The notes under the pieces were generated by a model that saw only the letters and a program-made list of their open reading frames with translations, was not told the DNA's origin and made no database searches. From Agrypnia vestita (taxonomy: Eukaryota; Arthropoda; Insecta; Trichoptera; Phryganeidae), in assembly GCA_016648135.1 (NCBI GenBank), contig JADDOH010022991.1, positions 1-64,000 of the forward strand: a stretch of 64,000 nt of DNA. The letters are read 5' to 3'. Below are positions 23,581-36,118 of the stretch, one piece after another; position 1 is the first letter of the stretch; each line of letters opens with the position of its first letter. The position numbers and the translations under genes are program-made.

Positions 23581-24825
23581 ACCGCTTTATTTTTCCAGAT
23601 ATACGTCAAATACCCACTTAACAGTATTATTTGAAATGTGATTCAATATATAGTTTTACGTACATACTGATATGACTCTATTCAAAATTGCGTTAAATAA
23701 TTTCACAAACTTTCACCACACGCACGAAATAATTTTAATATAGCCCGTAAAATTTTAATTCACCCCATGTATAGAAAATCATCAGACCTCAGTATTTCTG
23801 CCCCTAAACTATTTAACATCATCCTCACGTGATTTAAGATGCCTCGGATGTATTTTAATTTGAGATGACAGTATATGACGCCACGGCTACCCGGTGGTCT
23901 CAGATATCCTTGGAGGGTGTCATTAAACCTTCTGAGTATTTTCCCATCTCGAAAGTCTCGGTTAAGTCGTACCTCGTTAACGCATAAACGCTGGAACAGC
24001 GAGAGAACTTGAGACATGTAATGGTGCGAAAAATTCCTAACTTTTTATTACGTGAACCTTCTAGAAACGTCAAGTACTACCATTTTACATCATATATATA
24101 TCATCTAAATTAAGTGCTTGCAGTACAATAATTAAAGCTCTCTGGGTGGGTCTTCAGAGTTATATCCAAGTGATTTCTTGTTTGTCACACGTAAAACCCA
24201 TATCTGAGACTTTATTGAGGGCTCTAATGTGGTTGGGCCGCACCAACCCATGCACACTTGGCGTAGCTGAGAATACTTTGACAGAGTGCGTAGTGTACCA
24301 TTTTTGGAAGACTGGGATTCGTGAAGCTGCGTGGAGTTTTGAATGTATGTATCGGTTTTCTAATTTTGGAGCTTGAACATTCGATGTGTGGAGCCTTTTA
24401 TTCCTTTTATACAATGTTTTAAAGTATAACTCTAATATATAGGCATTTTTGTGTTTGTGTTTTACTTCTTACGTGCAATATATTAATTTTATTTCTAATA
24501 TGTAGTCTTGCTAATGTCTAAACTTAAAAAAAACTGTACAGGTAGTTACTTCAGAACAGACCTTATCTAGTGAAGTAACTACCTTCATTTATATCTATAA
24601 AAAGAAAATCAAGAAGGCATACTTTGGTTTTTTCACTTTCCTCAACTAATGCATACTCTACCTATACTGTCTTTGTAGTGTCGAGTCATCAATTGCCTAT
24701 GGCTTAAGTAGCAACGAGCTACTTTTGACTTTTAAAACCCACTTCCATAAAATTAAACATCTGTAATTAGATTTCTAAAAATAATCGTAAATGAGTAGGG
24801 ACAACCCTTACAAATTTTTTTTTTT
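23581..24825. other. Unassigned spacer
   Basis: Overlapping short frames on both strands (minus 23760-24017, plus 24146-24376, minus 24160-24414) show no motif I recognise. The stretch 24130-24380 is less AT-rich than its flanks and may be transposon debris. Confidence 0.4.
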
Positions 24826-24827
24826 TA

Positions 24828-24925
24828 AAAAATAGAGATGTGAACACGGAATACGTGTCACAGCAATATTCTTACTAGGAGAGAGTCCTAACCACAAGTC
24901 CAACAAGCTACTCTTTAAATTACTA
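24828..24925 (-). repeat. tRNA-derived SINE copy 2 (internally deleted)
   Basis: On the minus strand: AGTAGCTTGTTGGACTTGTG, then GTTAGGACTCTC, then a jump to ATTCCGTGTTCACATCTCTA and an A/T tail. This matches the start and end of the copy at 63.1 kb without the B-box region. Confidence 0.75.
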
Positions 24926-25595
24926 GCTGTAACCCGTCAAACATGACGGAACATTGGTTCGCGTCTTTGCTAAGCCCTAGTATATATTTATAGTATCTTT
25001 TTGGCGGTCCACGGAATGGCGGCGGCAGCAACATACGTTAAGCGATCGATTCGGGTTTGCTTGCCCGGAGTTTAAGCCCCATGCCCGGCCGTTTAATTTG
25101 TTTTTTAACTTTAAGGACATAAAAGATGACTTCAATAACGCAAATAGTTATGTTGGGCTCGGTAATGTTAGTCAGTGTTAATATACATGATAAAAGATTA
25201 AACAATAATGTTTTCTTGCTGTATATCAAAGTAAAATCCTAGTAAAAATAAAAATAATTTTGCTGTTTATTCCTAGTAGATATAAAAATAATTTTGCTGT
25301 TTATTTTGAACATTATTTGAAATATATTTCCTCTTAGATATGTACTATATTATGTTCAAAACATACCAAAAATCTTGATTATATATTTTATTTTACTTAA
25401 AATATTATTACTTAGTTAGATTACTTACTTACTTAATAGTTCACTTAAAAAATATATTTTAAAGTACGCAATTTCTTTATATTTTTTATAAATATCTTAA
25501 CCGTTTATTTTTACTATTGTTTGTTATCGGATATGAATTTTCTATTTAAAACATCAAAATATTAGTTATAAAAAAAAAATTATTGGATTCTATAA
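24926..25595. other. Unassigned spacer starting with a shared ACTAGCTG motif
   Basis: It begins TACTAGCTGTAACCCGTCAAA (read in two parts), a start shared with repeats at 39.03 kb and near 47.47 kb. A 63-codon minus frame (25038-25229) has no recognisable domain. The rest is AT-rich. Confidence 0.4.
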
Positions 25596-25831
25596 ATGGG
25601 GTATAAAAGCAAAGACAGCAATATCCAAAAAAAAAAATATTTGGATGCAGTCACCGAAGATTGCTAATTTAAAAAGTACTGAATTCTAGATTTTATGTAT
25701 CTATCCCTTCCAAAATCATGCTTTCTATAAATTTATAGGCTATGTTTCCAATAAAATCCTAAATTAATATTCCTCGATGAAGGCATTTAATTTTTTTTTG
25801 GATATTGTTGCCTTTGCTTTTATACCCCGCA
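25596..25831. mobile_element. MITE family A, copy 4
   Basis: Left end ATGGGGTATAAAAGCAAAGA and right end TGCTTTTATACCCCGCA, with TA after the right end. The interior is shorter than in copy 3. Confidence 0.82.
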
Positions 25832-25972
25832 TATTTAAAAAAAGTCATACATATGAAATATTTTCACTATCTTTTTTTATTACTTATAAAATGTGTACAT
25901 AAATAATCGTTGCTCGTAATCTTTTATAATCTGTGGGGATAATTTTGTCGTTTTTTTAATAGTGGTTCTTTT

Positions 25973-26105
25973 CTTTTTTTATAGAGATGCGAACTTGGAA
26001 TCACATCACTATTCTTACAATCTTTAAACTAAACTTAATTTTTATTCTATTAAAATACGACTTAATTGCTGGTCTGAGCGGGACTCGAACCATTAGCCAC
26101 CAGAC
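25973..26105 (-). repeat. tRNA-derived SINE copy 3
   Basis: On the minus strand a B-box GGTTCGAGTCCCGCTC follows AGTCTGGTGGCTAAT. The tail runs to AAGTTCGCATCTCTATAAAA. The A-box part is worn. Confidence 0.7.
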
Positions 26106-27139
26106 TACTCAATCTTATTGATTTATTAAGGAATTTTAACAGTTTTTTAAACATATAATGTAAAAGCATAGTGTTCATTTCATAGACTAATTAAAAAGTT
26201 TCACAGATGTTCAGAACAAAGTTAGATAAGATATTTTTAAGAAAATTATTTTGAATTAATTAGTGAATAGTAGTAAGCAACAAACAATGTTAGGAATGAA
26301 TAATGGTAAGTGATTGAATGTGAAAAAAGAAAAAGTATATCAAGAAATGGGTGAAAAAGTATGAGGGGGTAGGAGTCAGGATAGGGGTGGAAGAAGAGAA
26401 GATTGGGTATAGTGAGTGAATGGTCAAAGCCGATTTAGTACATGTAATCGAAAGCATTCTTTTAAATTCAGTAAAACCAATGTTGAAGAGGTCAATATCA
26501 ATACAATTATTATTGAAAGCTTTGCATGCGCGATATAAAAATGTATTTTGTACATGGGACGCTCTATTTCTCGAAACATTTAAAATGTAGGTGAAAAATT
26601 AGAAAATTAGGAAAAAATTAGAAAATTAGGAAGGCTGTACTCTTCAAACGTATGATGATATGAAAATTCGCCATATACCTTTGAAAAACATTATAATTTA
26701 CCTTAAATGATGTATCAGTTGTCGAAACGATGTAGAGATGTCGTCAGGGACAAGTTAATCTTTGTATTGTACCATCAAGCTTGTCCGAAGACCTTATAAG
26801 CGTTCCAAGCCCAATTTGTGTCGACTGATTATTTGCTCATTGTTTGTTTAAAAACAATTAACGGACATTATGCTTTCTCCAAAATGTACTTTGTTGGAAC
26901 AGCAATCACTTATCCTTGTCGTTACATTTAGTGTTGTTGACTTTCCTCTCGTTAATGGCTCTATCACGTAATGATAGCCCGAAAAGGATCAATTTGAATT
27001 TCAAATGATACCTAGTGCTTAGTAAGAGGGGAAAACGGTGAAAAGAGAAGAAGAAAGAGAGGCAAATAGATGTTCCCCGCTACGGGGGTGCGTTGCGACG
27101 TAGATAAATAGTTATACATCGTTGCTCTCGTTGGAAGAG
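26106..27139. other. Unassigned spacer
   Basis: No long open frame. The stretch 26300-26400 is purine-rich (a GAAGA/GGGG theme), and a direct repeat of AAAATTAGAAAATTAGG lies near 26595-26630. Confidence 0.4.
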
Positions 27140-27871
27140 TAAGAGCTAGCTACCGCTAGATTTAACGTTACAGCGTCAAACCTGAAATATTGTCTTTAAT
27201 ATTATTATTATGACATTTCAGTTCGGGGGATTTTGGCGGATATTATCTAATACAGGTACCAAAAAATGTGTAAATAAAACTTTAAAATGTAAGATATCAG
27301 GTAACATTGTTAAATAGTGTCCCGAATAAAATATATAAAATTTAAATTTGTTACTATAACGCTTTGATTATTTATAGAGCTTCAAAGTGTCTGGTGGAAG
27401 AAATGACCTACGAAAAGCATCATTAATATGAGTGTATGGTACCTACTGTCACATTTGTGGGGTACAAAAGCAAAGGCAGCAATATCCAAAAAATAAAATT
27501 AATGCAGACATCGAGGATTACTAATTTATAATGTACTGAATTCGAGATTTTATAGGATACATAGCCTATAAATGTATAGGAAACATGATTTTGGAAGAGA
27601 TAGATACATAAAATCTACAATTCATTACATTTTAAATTAGTAATCCTCGGTGACTGTATTTAAAAAAAAAATTCTTGCATATTGCTGCCTTTGCTTTTAT
27701 ACCTCATATTTTAGTTACACATTTTTTGTACCTGTATTACCTGTTATCTGCCAAAATCCTCCGAACTCAAATGTCATAATATCCAAACCTTCTTACCTAC
27801 TATAGAGTACATCTACAAAAAATATTTCAGGTTTAATACTATAACGTAAGTCTGACTGTCGCTGGCTCTCG
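27140..27871. mobile_element. MITE family C, copy 1, split by a family A MITE
   Basis: The left end TAAGAGCTAGCTACCG and right end TGTCGCTGGCTCTC are inverted, and long inner arms also pair (AATACAGGTACCAAAAAATG near 27252 against ATTTTTTGTACCTGTATTAC near 27720). Copy 2 lies at 52.99 kb. A family A MITE (27456-27706) interrupts it. About 480 bp without that insert; non-coding. Confidence 0.82.
27456..27706. mobile_element. MITE family A, copy 5 (inside MITE C)
   Basis: Left end TGTGGGGTACAAAAGCAAAG, right end TTGCTTTTATACCTCA. It inserted after the host MITE did. Confidence 0.85.
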
Positions 27872-28369
27872 TCTATCTGTACTTAATAACAATATCTTAT
27901 TTTTGTGCCAATTTAAAAATGAAAATATATGGAGACAAACCATTTAAATAAATTTGTGTTCATGCATTCAAGTAAAATTTTCACCGATTAACATGACCAA
28001 ATCTTTCTGTCTTCGTGTATGAAGTTTAATTCTTTGTGATCTGAGTTTTGGGTTTTTGCAGTTGTCCCTACGATATTTTGGAGTATGAGGTATGATAAAG
28101 ATTCGTTATTTATTTCTTTAATATTTCAAGGATCCAAAAAATTCGAGTGCTCCTAAACCTTTTTATTTTTTGCAATATTCCAATTAAATATACAGCGTGA
28201 TAGCAGTTCCTTCGGAAGTCAACAAACAGAGGACATCATTGACAACCCAACAAATAAGGTTATCCAAAATACCATTACATATTTAGAAGTTGTCGCACTT
28301 TTTTGATTTTCGAAAAATTAATGGTACGCTAAAAACACTAAACACATGTACACAATATACATGTGTGGG
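27872..28369. other. Unassigned spacer
   Basis: AT-rich; no feature recognised. Confidence 0.4.
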
Positions 28370-29170
28370 GTCGGGAGTCTCGTCGGGAGTCACCAGTTTG
28401 TGTCACGTCGGGGTCCCCATTTGTGGGGTACCGTTTCCCGGATGCCCACTTTTGTACAATGTATTACAGGATGAAAATGGCTGATATGAACAGAAAGCCG
28501 CGGTCGGTTATATGGTGTTTATTTATTTTCGACAGAATTACGGTGTGTACTTTATCGCTCGACCTTGGGAGATAACGGCGGTCATCGGTGCCAGCTGATA
28601 AAGTGCGACTGGAGTCGTCAACTCTGCGGTCAAGGTGAAGATCGTGCTGTTATCTGGAGATGGTGCTGATGACTGATGTAGAGGGCGTATCGCGATGAGG
28701 TTGAGGATGATGGTGGTACCGCCGAAAGCAGATGGTGTTCGCTGCTGGTTGCGAAGACAGTGGAGCGATGAGGCTGACAATGCTCGACGGGTTGGAGACG
28801 GAGGCATATCGAGGAATGAAATGAGCGGCGTAGCGATTGTGTTTGATGCTGTAGCTACTGCAGATTGGAGATTGGTCGTATGGCGTAGAGAGTGACGAGC
28901 TACGTAGCTAGGTGATGCTACTAATAGCGGTCGTCGGGCAGCGTGACCTCGTGGTTGAGGCGAGGGAAACGAACTAACTTGGTACATTGCTACTACTTCT
29001 TTTATATCCAGATTTGGTGTAGATACGCGTACGAAAACCTGTGTGAAAAAGAGCATATTCCTTTGTCTGCGGTGAGATTGTGCCATCCGTAAAATTCGCG
29101 AGCGTGTAAACCGTCGCGTTAGCATTTTGTATTTCTGATGACTGGGTGTATCTTGCTTCTCATCATGATT
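28370..29170 (-). other. GC-richer island with a 195-codon open frame
   Basis: This island is clearly less AT-rich than its surroundings. The minus strand carries an open frame at 29125-28538 of 195 codons, rich in Ser, Thr, Arg and Ala (for example RRPLLVASPSYVARHSLR). I recognise no domain, signal peptide or membrane segment. The opposite strand is purine-rich with repeated GATG/GAGG patterns, so the frame may be a by-product of composition. Upstream, 28375-28445 contains spaced GTCGGGG / GTCACC / GGGGTACC motifs that recall retroelement leader sequence. A retroelement part, a small unknown gene, or chance are all open. Confidence 0.3.
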
Positions 29171-30050
29171 TTAAACCTCGCTCCGTTTGCGTGTCACACC
29201 TACTCAAAATATTCTAAAAAAGTGAAATTTTATTTGCAAATGTACATTGTTTTATTTCTGTGCAAATTTAAATGGCGACAACATAGATAACAGAGTTTTT
29301 TCTGACGCAGAGTATCTATCCTGCACCAATAATTTCAAGAGATATTTTACACGCCTGGGATTTTTCACCATGTTTATACAAGGAAGCCTGCATTCCCACT
29401 GTTCGTTCGTTGCTGATTAAATTTCCCTCGCATTCATTAAAAAGGCTAAAAACAATTCCTTTATTTATTCGAAAATTCCTCTAACGGAATTTAAAAATAG
29501 TCATCATCTTCCGCGCCCTCTGCGCCTTCCGCGCCGCGACAAAATCGCTTGGACAAAGGCGCGAATAAAAAATAAAAATTAGTAAAAATAATAATAATTT
29601 TTATTAGTCATAATATTTAAATGAAAAAAACAGAAACATAAAAAAATAAGAACATAAATGAAAAAGTTTGCAAAGAGAATAATTTTTGTTTGAAGTACAT
29701 ATATTTATAAAGTAAACAAATAAACACAAAAACATTAAAATTGTTATGTGTATGAAACAATTCATGAAATATTAAAAAAATTAAAAACACAAAATAAAAA
29801 TAACAGTTTCAAGATTCAAAAATAAATGACAGATTAGGTTTTTATATTATTTGCCAACCTTCTTAAATACTCTAATTTATCCATATTACCATTTAAAGGC
29901 ATTAATGCTTGCAGTCTTTCATTTATTTTAACGTACCTACGTATTTACATTTTGAAGCATTTGGTCACATGAAGCCTACCATGTGTCTTTCTACTATGAT
30001 TTCAATGTAATTTTGTTAGTTTAGGTCTAGGTTATTCATGTTAAAATCAT
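29171..30050. other. Unassigned AT-rich spacer
   Basis: Contains a small GCGCC-rich patch near 29510-29560 and long A-rich tracts at 29560-29830. No gene recognised. Confidence 0.4.
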
Positions 30051-30051
30051 T

Positions 30052-30380
30052 TTATTTAATTTTATAATTTTGATTCGCGCGGCAATATCGCTGCGGCTTT
30101 GTTGTCGCGGCATTGTCAGAATTATTTCGCGCGGGATGGTTTTTCGCGGCTTTGTCCCGCGCTGGTTTGTCAGGGAGCCGATTTTTAAGGCTCCTAACAG
30201 ATCCATCTTCCAGTGTCAGGTTACCTGGCCGCTCCACGGGCGCCCATAATTTCTGGCGTAGTCAACACTTATCTACCTCACTTGCCTCACGCACGAGTAT
30301 CTTCCTTACCATTCTCCCTTCATTCGTTCATTCAACATCCCCAAACCGCCCAAACGACCTATATATGGTATAAATATACT
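30052..30380 (-). pseudogene. Worn LINE tail joined to a basic open frame
   Basis: On the minus strand, 30380-30245 gives remnants of the reverse-transcriptase tail pattern (RFGDVE, then NEGRMVRKILVREASE). It runs into a 61-codon frame rich in Lys, Arg, Asn and Pro (30237-30052) that I cannot assign. Stops break the first part. Confidence 0.5.
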
Positions 30381-31253
30381 ATTTAAAATCAATATTATTA
30401 TTTAATAAAAAAATAATTAAATTTCTTACTTGCTATCTACTCGTCCCACTCTCTGCGTATAAACACAGATTTTTTTCTAAAACTTTTTGTTTAAGTAGAC
30501 GAATTTGTATGAAATCAAATAAAGCATTATTGCAAACACAATTAAGATTTATTTCCAGATTTAATATTTGTACAATAAATACAAGTGTTAAAACAGCATC
30601 AAAATTACAAAAAAATGTTTCATTCGTAATTATACTCCTGAAGAGAACAAACATGTTATGAAAAATATATATATACATTTATATGAAAACTATTATATCA
30701 CTGTATCAAATTAATTTCATATATGAACTTATGAAGAGTTTAAATGAAACCGTTAAATGTTTTTTTAATTTTTCTTAAACAATTAACCTTTATCATTATT
30801 TTAAATACCACTCTGCGCAATAAACACTTATTTTAGTACGACAGGCATATTCACCAGTCACCAAAAACACACTTAAAACTAAAGAAACCATTAGTAAACA
30901 CTACAAATTCCTAATTAAATCGTTATATACCTGGTGTACTCAAACTAAACAAACTGCGTGAAAACTGTCACTCAAAAAATAGTTTACTACTTCTTGGAAA
31001 TGTTTTCATTTTAAAAGTCTTCCAATATTTTATACTTTGCCATCCCTTTCCCTTCAAGTGTGTGTGATTTCATTATATTTTTTGATAGTTTACAAACAAA
31101 TCTATTGACGGTATAAAATACCAGCCCACTTAAAATGTATCTGTCCATTTACTACAATTTTCAATACTCTTCAATATTAAAATTTAAAGTTGGTTAAAGA
31201 TTTTAAAGATTTTTTTAGTTAAAATGTTATTATATAATTAATGATATGTAGTA
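30381..31253. other. Unassigned AT-rich spacer
   Basis: Only short, low-complexity frames (minus 30433-30678). Nothing recognised. Confidence 0.4.
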
Positions 31254-31509
31254 TGTGGGGTAAAAAAGCAAAGGCAGTAATATCCAAAAAAATAAAAATA
31301 TATATTGAATGCAGTCACTGACGATTACTAATTTAAAATGTACTGAGTTCTAAATTAGTGATTTCTACACAATGATTATAATTCTAAATTATAATCATTG
31401 TGAAGAGTGATCACTTAAGCCAGCTCATGCAGGCTGTTAGCCCTTAGTCATCGGATAAGAGACTTTCATCCACTTTTCTCATATATAAAAACTCTCTGTG
31501 AGACTTCTA
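31254..31509. mobile_element. Chimera: half MITE A joined to half MITE B
   Basis: 31254-31365 is the left half of family A (TGTGGGGTAAAAAAGCAAAG, after a TA). 31403-31509 is the right half of family B (GAGTGATCACTTAAGCC to AGACTTCTA). Between them lies a perfect 16-bp hairpin (31368-31383 with 31387-31402, CACAATGATTATAATT) with a 3-nt loop. Confidence 0.75.
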
Positions 31510-31689
31510 TAATGTATACATAATTAATTAATCATTCCTCTGGGGACCAAATCCAGTAACTGTGTTCTAAGAACATACCTTCATATAAAAAAATATTTTT
31601 TAAAAGTTAACTGTTTCAATTTTGTTAGATGTCATAACAAAAACAAATGCGAATGATGAAATGCTTCTTGTTTTCGATATTGTTTGGAA

Positions 31690-32070
31690 GCATGGATATC
31701 TACCGAAGAATCGCTAAGGTGACTTGATGCTTTCAAGATGTGGATCTACAGAAGAATACTCAAAATAAGCTGGATGGACAGAGTTACGGATGAAGACCTT
31801 ATGGTTCGGATGAATAAAGAAAAATAAGTAATTGGAATAATAAAAATCTGAAACCTATAATATCTCGGATATGTGATGAGACATCCTGAGATGTACGAGA
31901 TCTTGCATCTCATAATGCAGGGAAAGATTGCTTGGGCCTTGGAAGAATGAGAACATCATGGCTGAAAAACTGGAAACAATGATTCGGCCAGTCTACTGTA
32001 GAGCTATTCCGGGTCGCAGAAAATAAAGTGATGACAGCCAACGTCCGCTGAACGGATAGGGAATAGAAGA
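31690..32070 (+). pseudogene. LINE reverse-transcriptase tail (plus strand)
   Basis: The conceptual translation shows the C-terminal tail of a second kind of endonuclease-reverse transcriptase: MWIYRRILKISWMDRV, then a block like LEYLGYVMRHPEMYEIL, then RRRTSWLKNWKQ-like and FRVAENKVM-like pieces. Frameshifts and stops are present. It ends only about 45 bp from the stop of IR gene 3. Confidence 0.8.
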
Positions 32071-32115
32071 TTATAATAAAATCGTTAGAAATATTTTACT
32101 CAATTACAGGCGATA

Positions 32116-35100
32116 CTATTTTGATAGCCTCGTCCCAGTAGTTCTTACTCCTATTAAGACGTTACCTTTTGACTCTATTGAATTTCTCACACTTTTATGT
32201 GGTATTATTTCGTATACGAAAATCAACGTAGACAGTATCAAACCTATCCCCAAAAACATGAACGATGCTTGAACATCAAACAGCGTCAATTTTATTTCTG
32301 ATGATCTAGGCGTTTGGCGCATTCTGGTCTTCAGCAAGAGAGAGTAGTCCGTGAGATCGTACCACTTGTTGTTCAGACCGGCAGCCACGACTCTCCTCAG
32401 GAAGACGTTGATGTGTTTCAAGAAGGGATGCCCCTTGTAAACGATGTACGCGAGGTGATAGCTTATCGGACACTCTTCCACGATATGAATCTGCGGCTCG
32501 CCGTCAGTCCCTGTGAAATCGTGTTGTATAACAAATCCGGCGTCGATTCTTCTCTCGATCACAACCGTGTTCCTCTCCCGTGCCACGTTGACGATGCCAC
32601 CGGCGTCCTTCATCTTTTTCGACAAATTGTTTCCGGCAATGCTGACATTTACGCCGAAGATGTCCTTGTTGTTTATGCTGCTGATTGAAAGGCCGCTAGC
32701 ATCCAGTTCTTCCAAAGTGTTTATTTCAGAGCGGTACGACACAGTACTGTAAGCCGTGCTAAGCTGTCCCTGAAATAATAAACCTAATTAATATTTTGAA
32801 ACTATTCGACTTCGGGGAAATCAGGGGAATGCGTTGACACTTTCCGGAGGGCACCCACGACACTACTATATCCGATGAATGATACACCGAATTAAACGCG
32901 AACTTATGCAACAACAGAATAATCTTAGTAGTCACAAGGGAAAGCGATACAATTCAAATGAATGTATCTCGCACTCCCTTAAATGAAAATTTCTTAAAGA
33001 AGTAATCCAACAACTACACACTGAGGATTGGACTTTGCTAAGCAGTCTCTCATTTGTTTAAATTGATTACAATAGACAATATAATAGAAAGTGGTTCGGA
33101 GGAGATCCACAACTATGCATATTTTCGCTTCATGAAAGATAATTCCTTTTTACAGTGAACCGACCATAACTCTAACTAATATACTCGTACTAACAAAACT
33201 CATATTCTCTCTCTAAACCCGTCATCTCTGATAGCCATAGGAATAAATAAATTTAACGATAATAATTTTAACATTTGTTTTAATCCTTTCCCTATGTAAA
33301 TGGGTAAATGGCACAAATCGCTCTACAGGGGTGAACTGCCTTAATAGTATAAAACAAGAAAAGGAAGAAGAATAAATTATTATATTCAGATTTAGAAAAA
33401 CACGTATCTAAATTTGATACCAAAAATAAAGACATTTATTTTCCATTCTAGTTACTGACTGGTGAATGTTGAACAATTATCAAAATACAAATTTCTATCA
33501 ATTGCTCCTTTACCAAGTTCTGTATTATTAAAAAAAAGATAGGCTAAGCAGCGTTGAATCAATATATTTACTAGGAACTCAAACTCAATGTTTTTATTGT
33601 ATTATATTACTTTATTAAAATAATATGGAATTTAAATTCTCCGAAACAACAGATTAATTTTTTATTTTTTTCTACTAGATAGAGTTTTAAACTATGTATT
33701 AGATATTTTCTTACGGTAACTAGTTGCGAAGGCTTAGAATTAAAAAATATGTTATGTGTGTGCGAAATGACGATATTCGATCATATTTTTCAACAAAAAT
33801 TTAAATTATTATGGAATAATTATTTACATTTGTTTAAAAAAAATGGTTTACATAACTTGGTCAGTATCTAAATCTAACGTAAACAGACGTCCCGCTTTTG
33901 GCGGAACAGTCCCGATTTTCAACAATTTGTTTCGTGTCCCGCGGCGTTTTAATAAGGTCCCGATTTTTAGAGACAATGCTGCAGCTACAGCAGCGAAGCA
34001 GGGCGTGCTCGCAGATTGTCCAAAAACAAAGAGCGAATATTTTGTTCGTTACATTGCGGGCGCAGAACTCTCGTCTGATTTTCCTACACGATCAAACAGT
34101 AAAAATCGCAACAGAAGACAAATAGTTATAATTATTTCATTATTTTGAATAAACCGTGTTACATACAATAATGCTTTAAAAATTTTGGAACACGGGCTGT
34201 CCTTACCGGGAACTAACGCTGTGACTGTACGCATTTTTTCTACCGCAAATAAAGTCTGGACCTCTGATAAATCACAATTAAGTGTTAAGACTATGAAAAC
34301 CATATTATGTGTGAAATGTAATAATTTAACAAATTCTTGCAAAAATTTTCACGGCGTTTTAAATAACGACAGCAATCCACTAAAAAAATCACTCAAATGA
34401 GAAATATGCGAAAAAATAAAGGATTTTTAAAGATTTGTAATAATATACCGTTTGTATATTTATTATATGTATTAATTTTACATGTGTTGAAATTTAAAAA
34501 ATATATTACAATACAATTTATGCGTTCTATGATAATAAAATTTTGTTGCTCTTGAGCATTTTTTAAAACAAGACCCCCCCCCGCCCTTCTCCTTAAAAAT
34601 CTGGTTACTTTACCTAAAGCAGGACTTGATGAATATGTGAGGAATATAAGGTTTGTATATTATTCAATAACATTGTATAAACTATATATCTAAAGTTAAA
34701 TGCAAACTTCTCAGATTTACCTGAAAAATTCCAGCCACAATTAAGTTGAATAAAAGGCATAAAGAAATAAACATCCTTTCCCGAACTATTGTCGGAAGCT
34801 TCACTGGATTCGAAAGGAATATGAGACAAACTTCAACAGAGTAAGTGCAGAAGGCTCGTTCGTTCCTTTCTTCATCGTGTAATTTGGTTTTCATGAGCCA
34901 CCACACAACTCCTGACAGCGTCACGCTTAGAAATATCAATCCCCAAGTATTCAAACTGAATATCAAAAAAATCGATATCCATTGAGGAACCGGCAACGCC
35001 TTCGGAGCTAAAATACAAAACTTGTCGGAAAAAATCGGAAATGTGAATTCAATGTCTTCGGTGTCGTATTGTTTTACGAAGCGAGAGTTCATGGATATGT

Positions 35101-36118
35101 CCATTTTTTTTAGAATTATGTCTCCCAGACTCCCAGAGAACGTCTTGTTTATTTCCCTCTTTCCATAAGTCCCGCCATCTGTCGGCAGCTCGATGATCGG
35201 GTCGAAATTTAGCCTTTCGATCAAATTGCCGAGAATGAATCCGTCGAGACCTCCAACATTATTCACGGCCCTCACATCGTTACTCAAATAACTTTCAATA
35301 AAGGTTTCGGGCATTTTTTTAATCAGCGTCGGGATTCTGGCAAACAAATTTATTATGAGTGGATACTTCTTGAAGTCACTATACAGATGCGGCAACACGG
35401 GAGCATTCGTTTCGAGGATTTCTTTCGTGAATATCGTCACCCCTTCCGAATAATTTCCACTTTGGAAGGTTTCAGTGAAGTCATACCTCAAAATTAGTTC
35501 GTTGCCACATAAATATGGAAGTATTATAAGAACTTCAATGAGGTCGAAACGTTTCCACATCACCTCGAAGTAGTCTCCCATCACTTCTTTTAATTTTTGA
35601 GAAACGTTATCAGAAAAGCATTCTGTTAGTGGCACATTGTACATTTTTATTACTAAAATATAACTAGCCCTCCTGGCTTTATCATATACGTACCAATTTG
35701 TGTCATAAATCGTTAAATTAAGTGATTGTAACGAATCAAAAGCAATAACAAATAATTGTTTTTTAAAATTCTCAATAGCATTTTCATAAATTGCTGGTTT
35801 AAAGCGAAGAACAGAACTATTTGTAAAAGCATCGGTGTTTAAGATAATTATTGGCAAAGGTTTAAACTTGCGAATTTGGTAGATCAAGTCTGCCATGAAA
35901 TCGCGGGATAGTTCTGTTGTCTGTGATACCGGGGAGCCTTCAATTATTATAATGGTCTTAACAAAACTTCTAATATTACTTATATCTAATAATATTTCAG
36001 GTAGTTGGTATCGATTTGTGTCAAAATTTTCATTCAAATCTATTAACTGAGAATTAACTACGGCAACTTCCTGTAAAACCATTGTGCTCATGCAGAGAAG
36101 AAAAATCTTTCCAGTCAT
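32116..36118 (-). CDS. Divergent ionotropic receptor, IR gene 3 (two exons)
   Basis: Exon 1 (36118-34721, 466 codons) and exon 2 (32769-32116, 217 residues plus stop) give 683 residues. I chose the Met opening a clear signal peptide (MTGKIFLLCMSTMVLQEVAV); the frame stays open 27 codons upstream. Order: N-terminal region; S1 with NNVGGLDGFILGN, NKTFSGSL and FTFPIFSDKFCILAPKALP; TM1 (ISIFLIFSLNTWGLIFLSVT); pore loop; TM2 ending AGIFQ; S2 with TLEELDASG and EECPISYHLAYIVYKGHPF; last helix (SFMFLGIGLILSTLIFVYE). The donor CAG|GTAAAT and acceptor ATTTCAG|GGA join in phase 0. It is the closest relative of IR gene 2 here and has the longest intron. The frame is intact; from the family, a chemosensory channel subunit of unknown ligand. 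Confidence 0.95.
32770..34720 (-). other. Intron of IR gene 3 (repeat-bearing)
   Basis: Intron of 1951 bp with GT..AG borders. It contains a hAT remnant (33880-34400) on the opposite strand to the gene. The rest is AT-rich with no coding segment that I can assign. Confidence 0.8.
33880..34400 (+). pseudogene. hAT transposase remnant (C-terminal dimerisation part)
   Basis: The plus-strand frame at 34185-34400 reads like the hAT C-terminal dimerisation region: LSLPGTNAVTVRIFSTANKV, then WTSDKSQLSVKTMK and CKNFHGVLNN. Upstream, 33950-34110 may hold a scrap of the N-terminal part with frame changes. The left edge has spaced TCCCG-TTTT motifs (33887, 33909, 33940, 33956). The central catalytic part is missing, so it is dead. 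Confidence 0.72.

Noticed and set aside
34049..34342. 97-codon minus-strand frame in the IR gene 3 intron
   Set aside because: Shadow of the plus-strand hAT dimerisation remnant.
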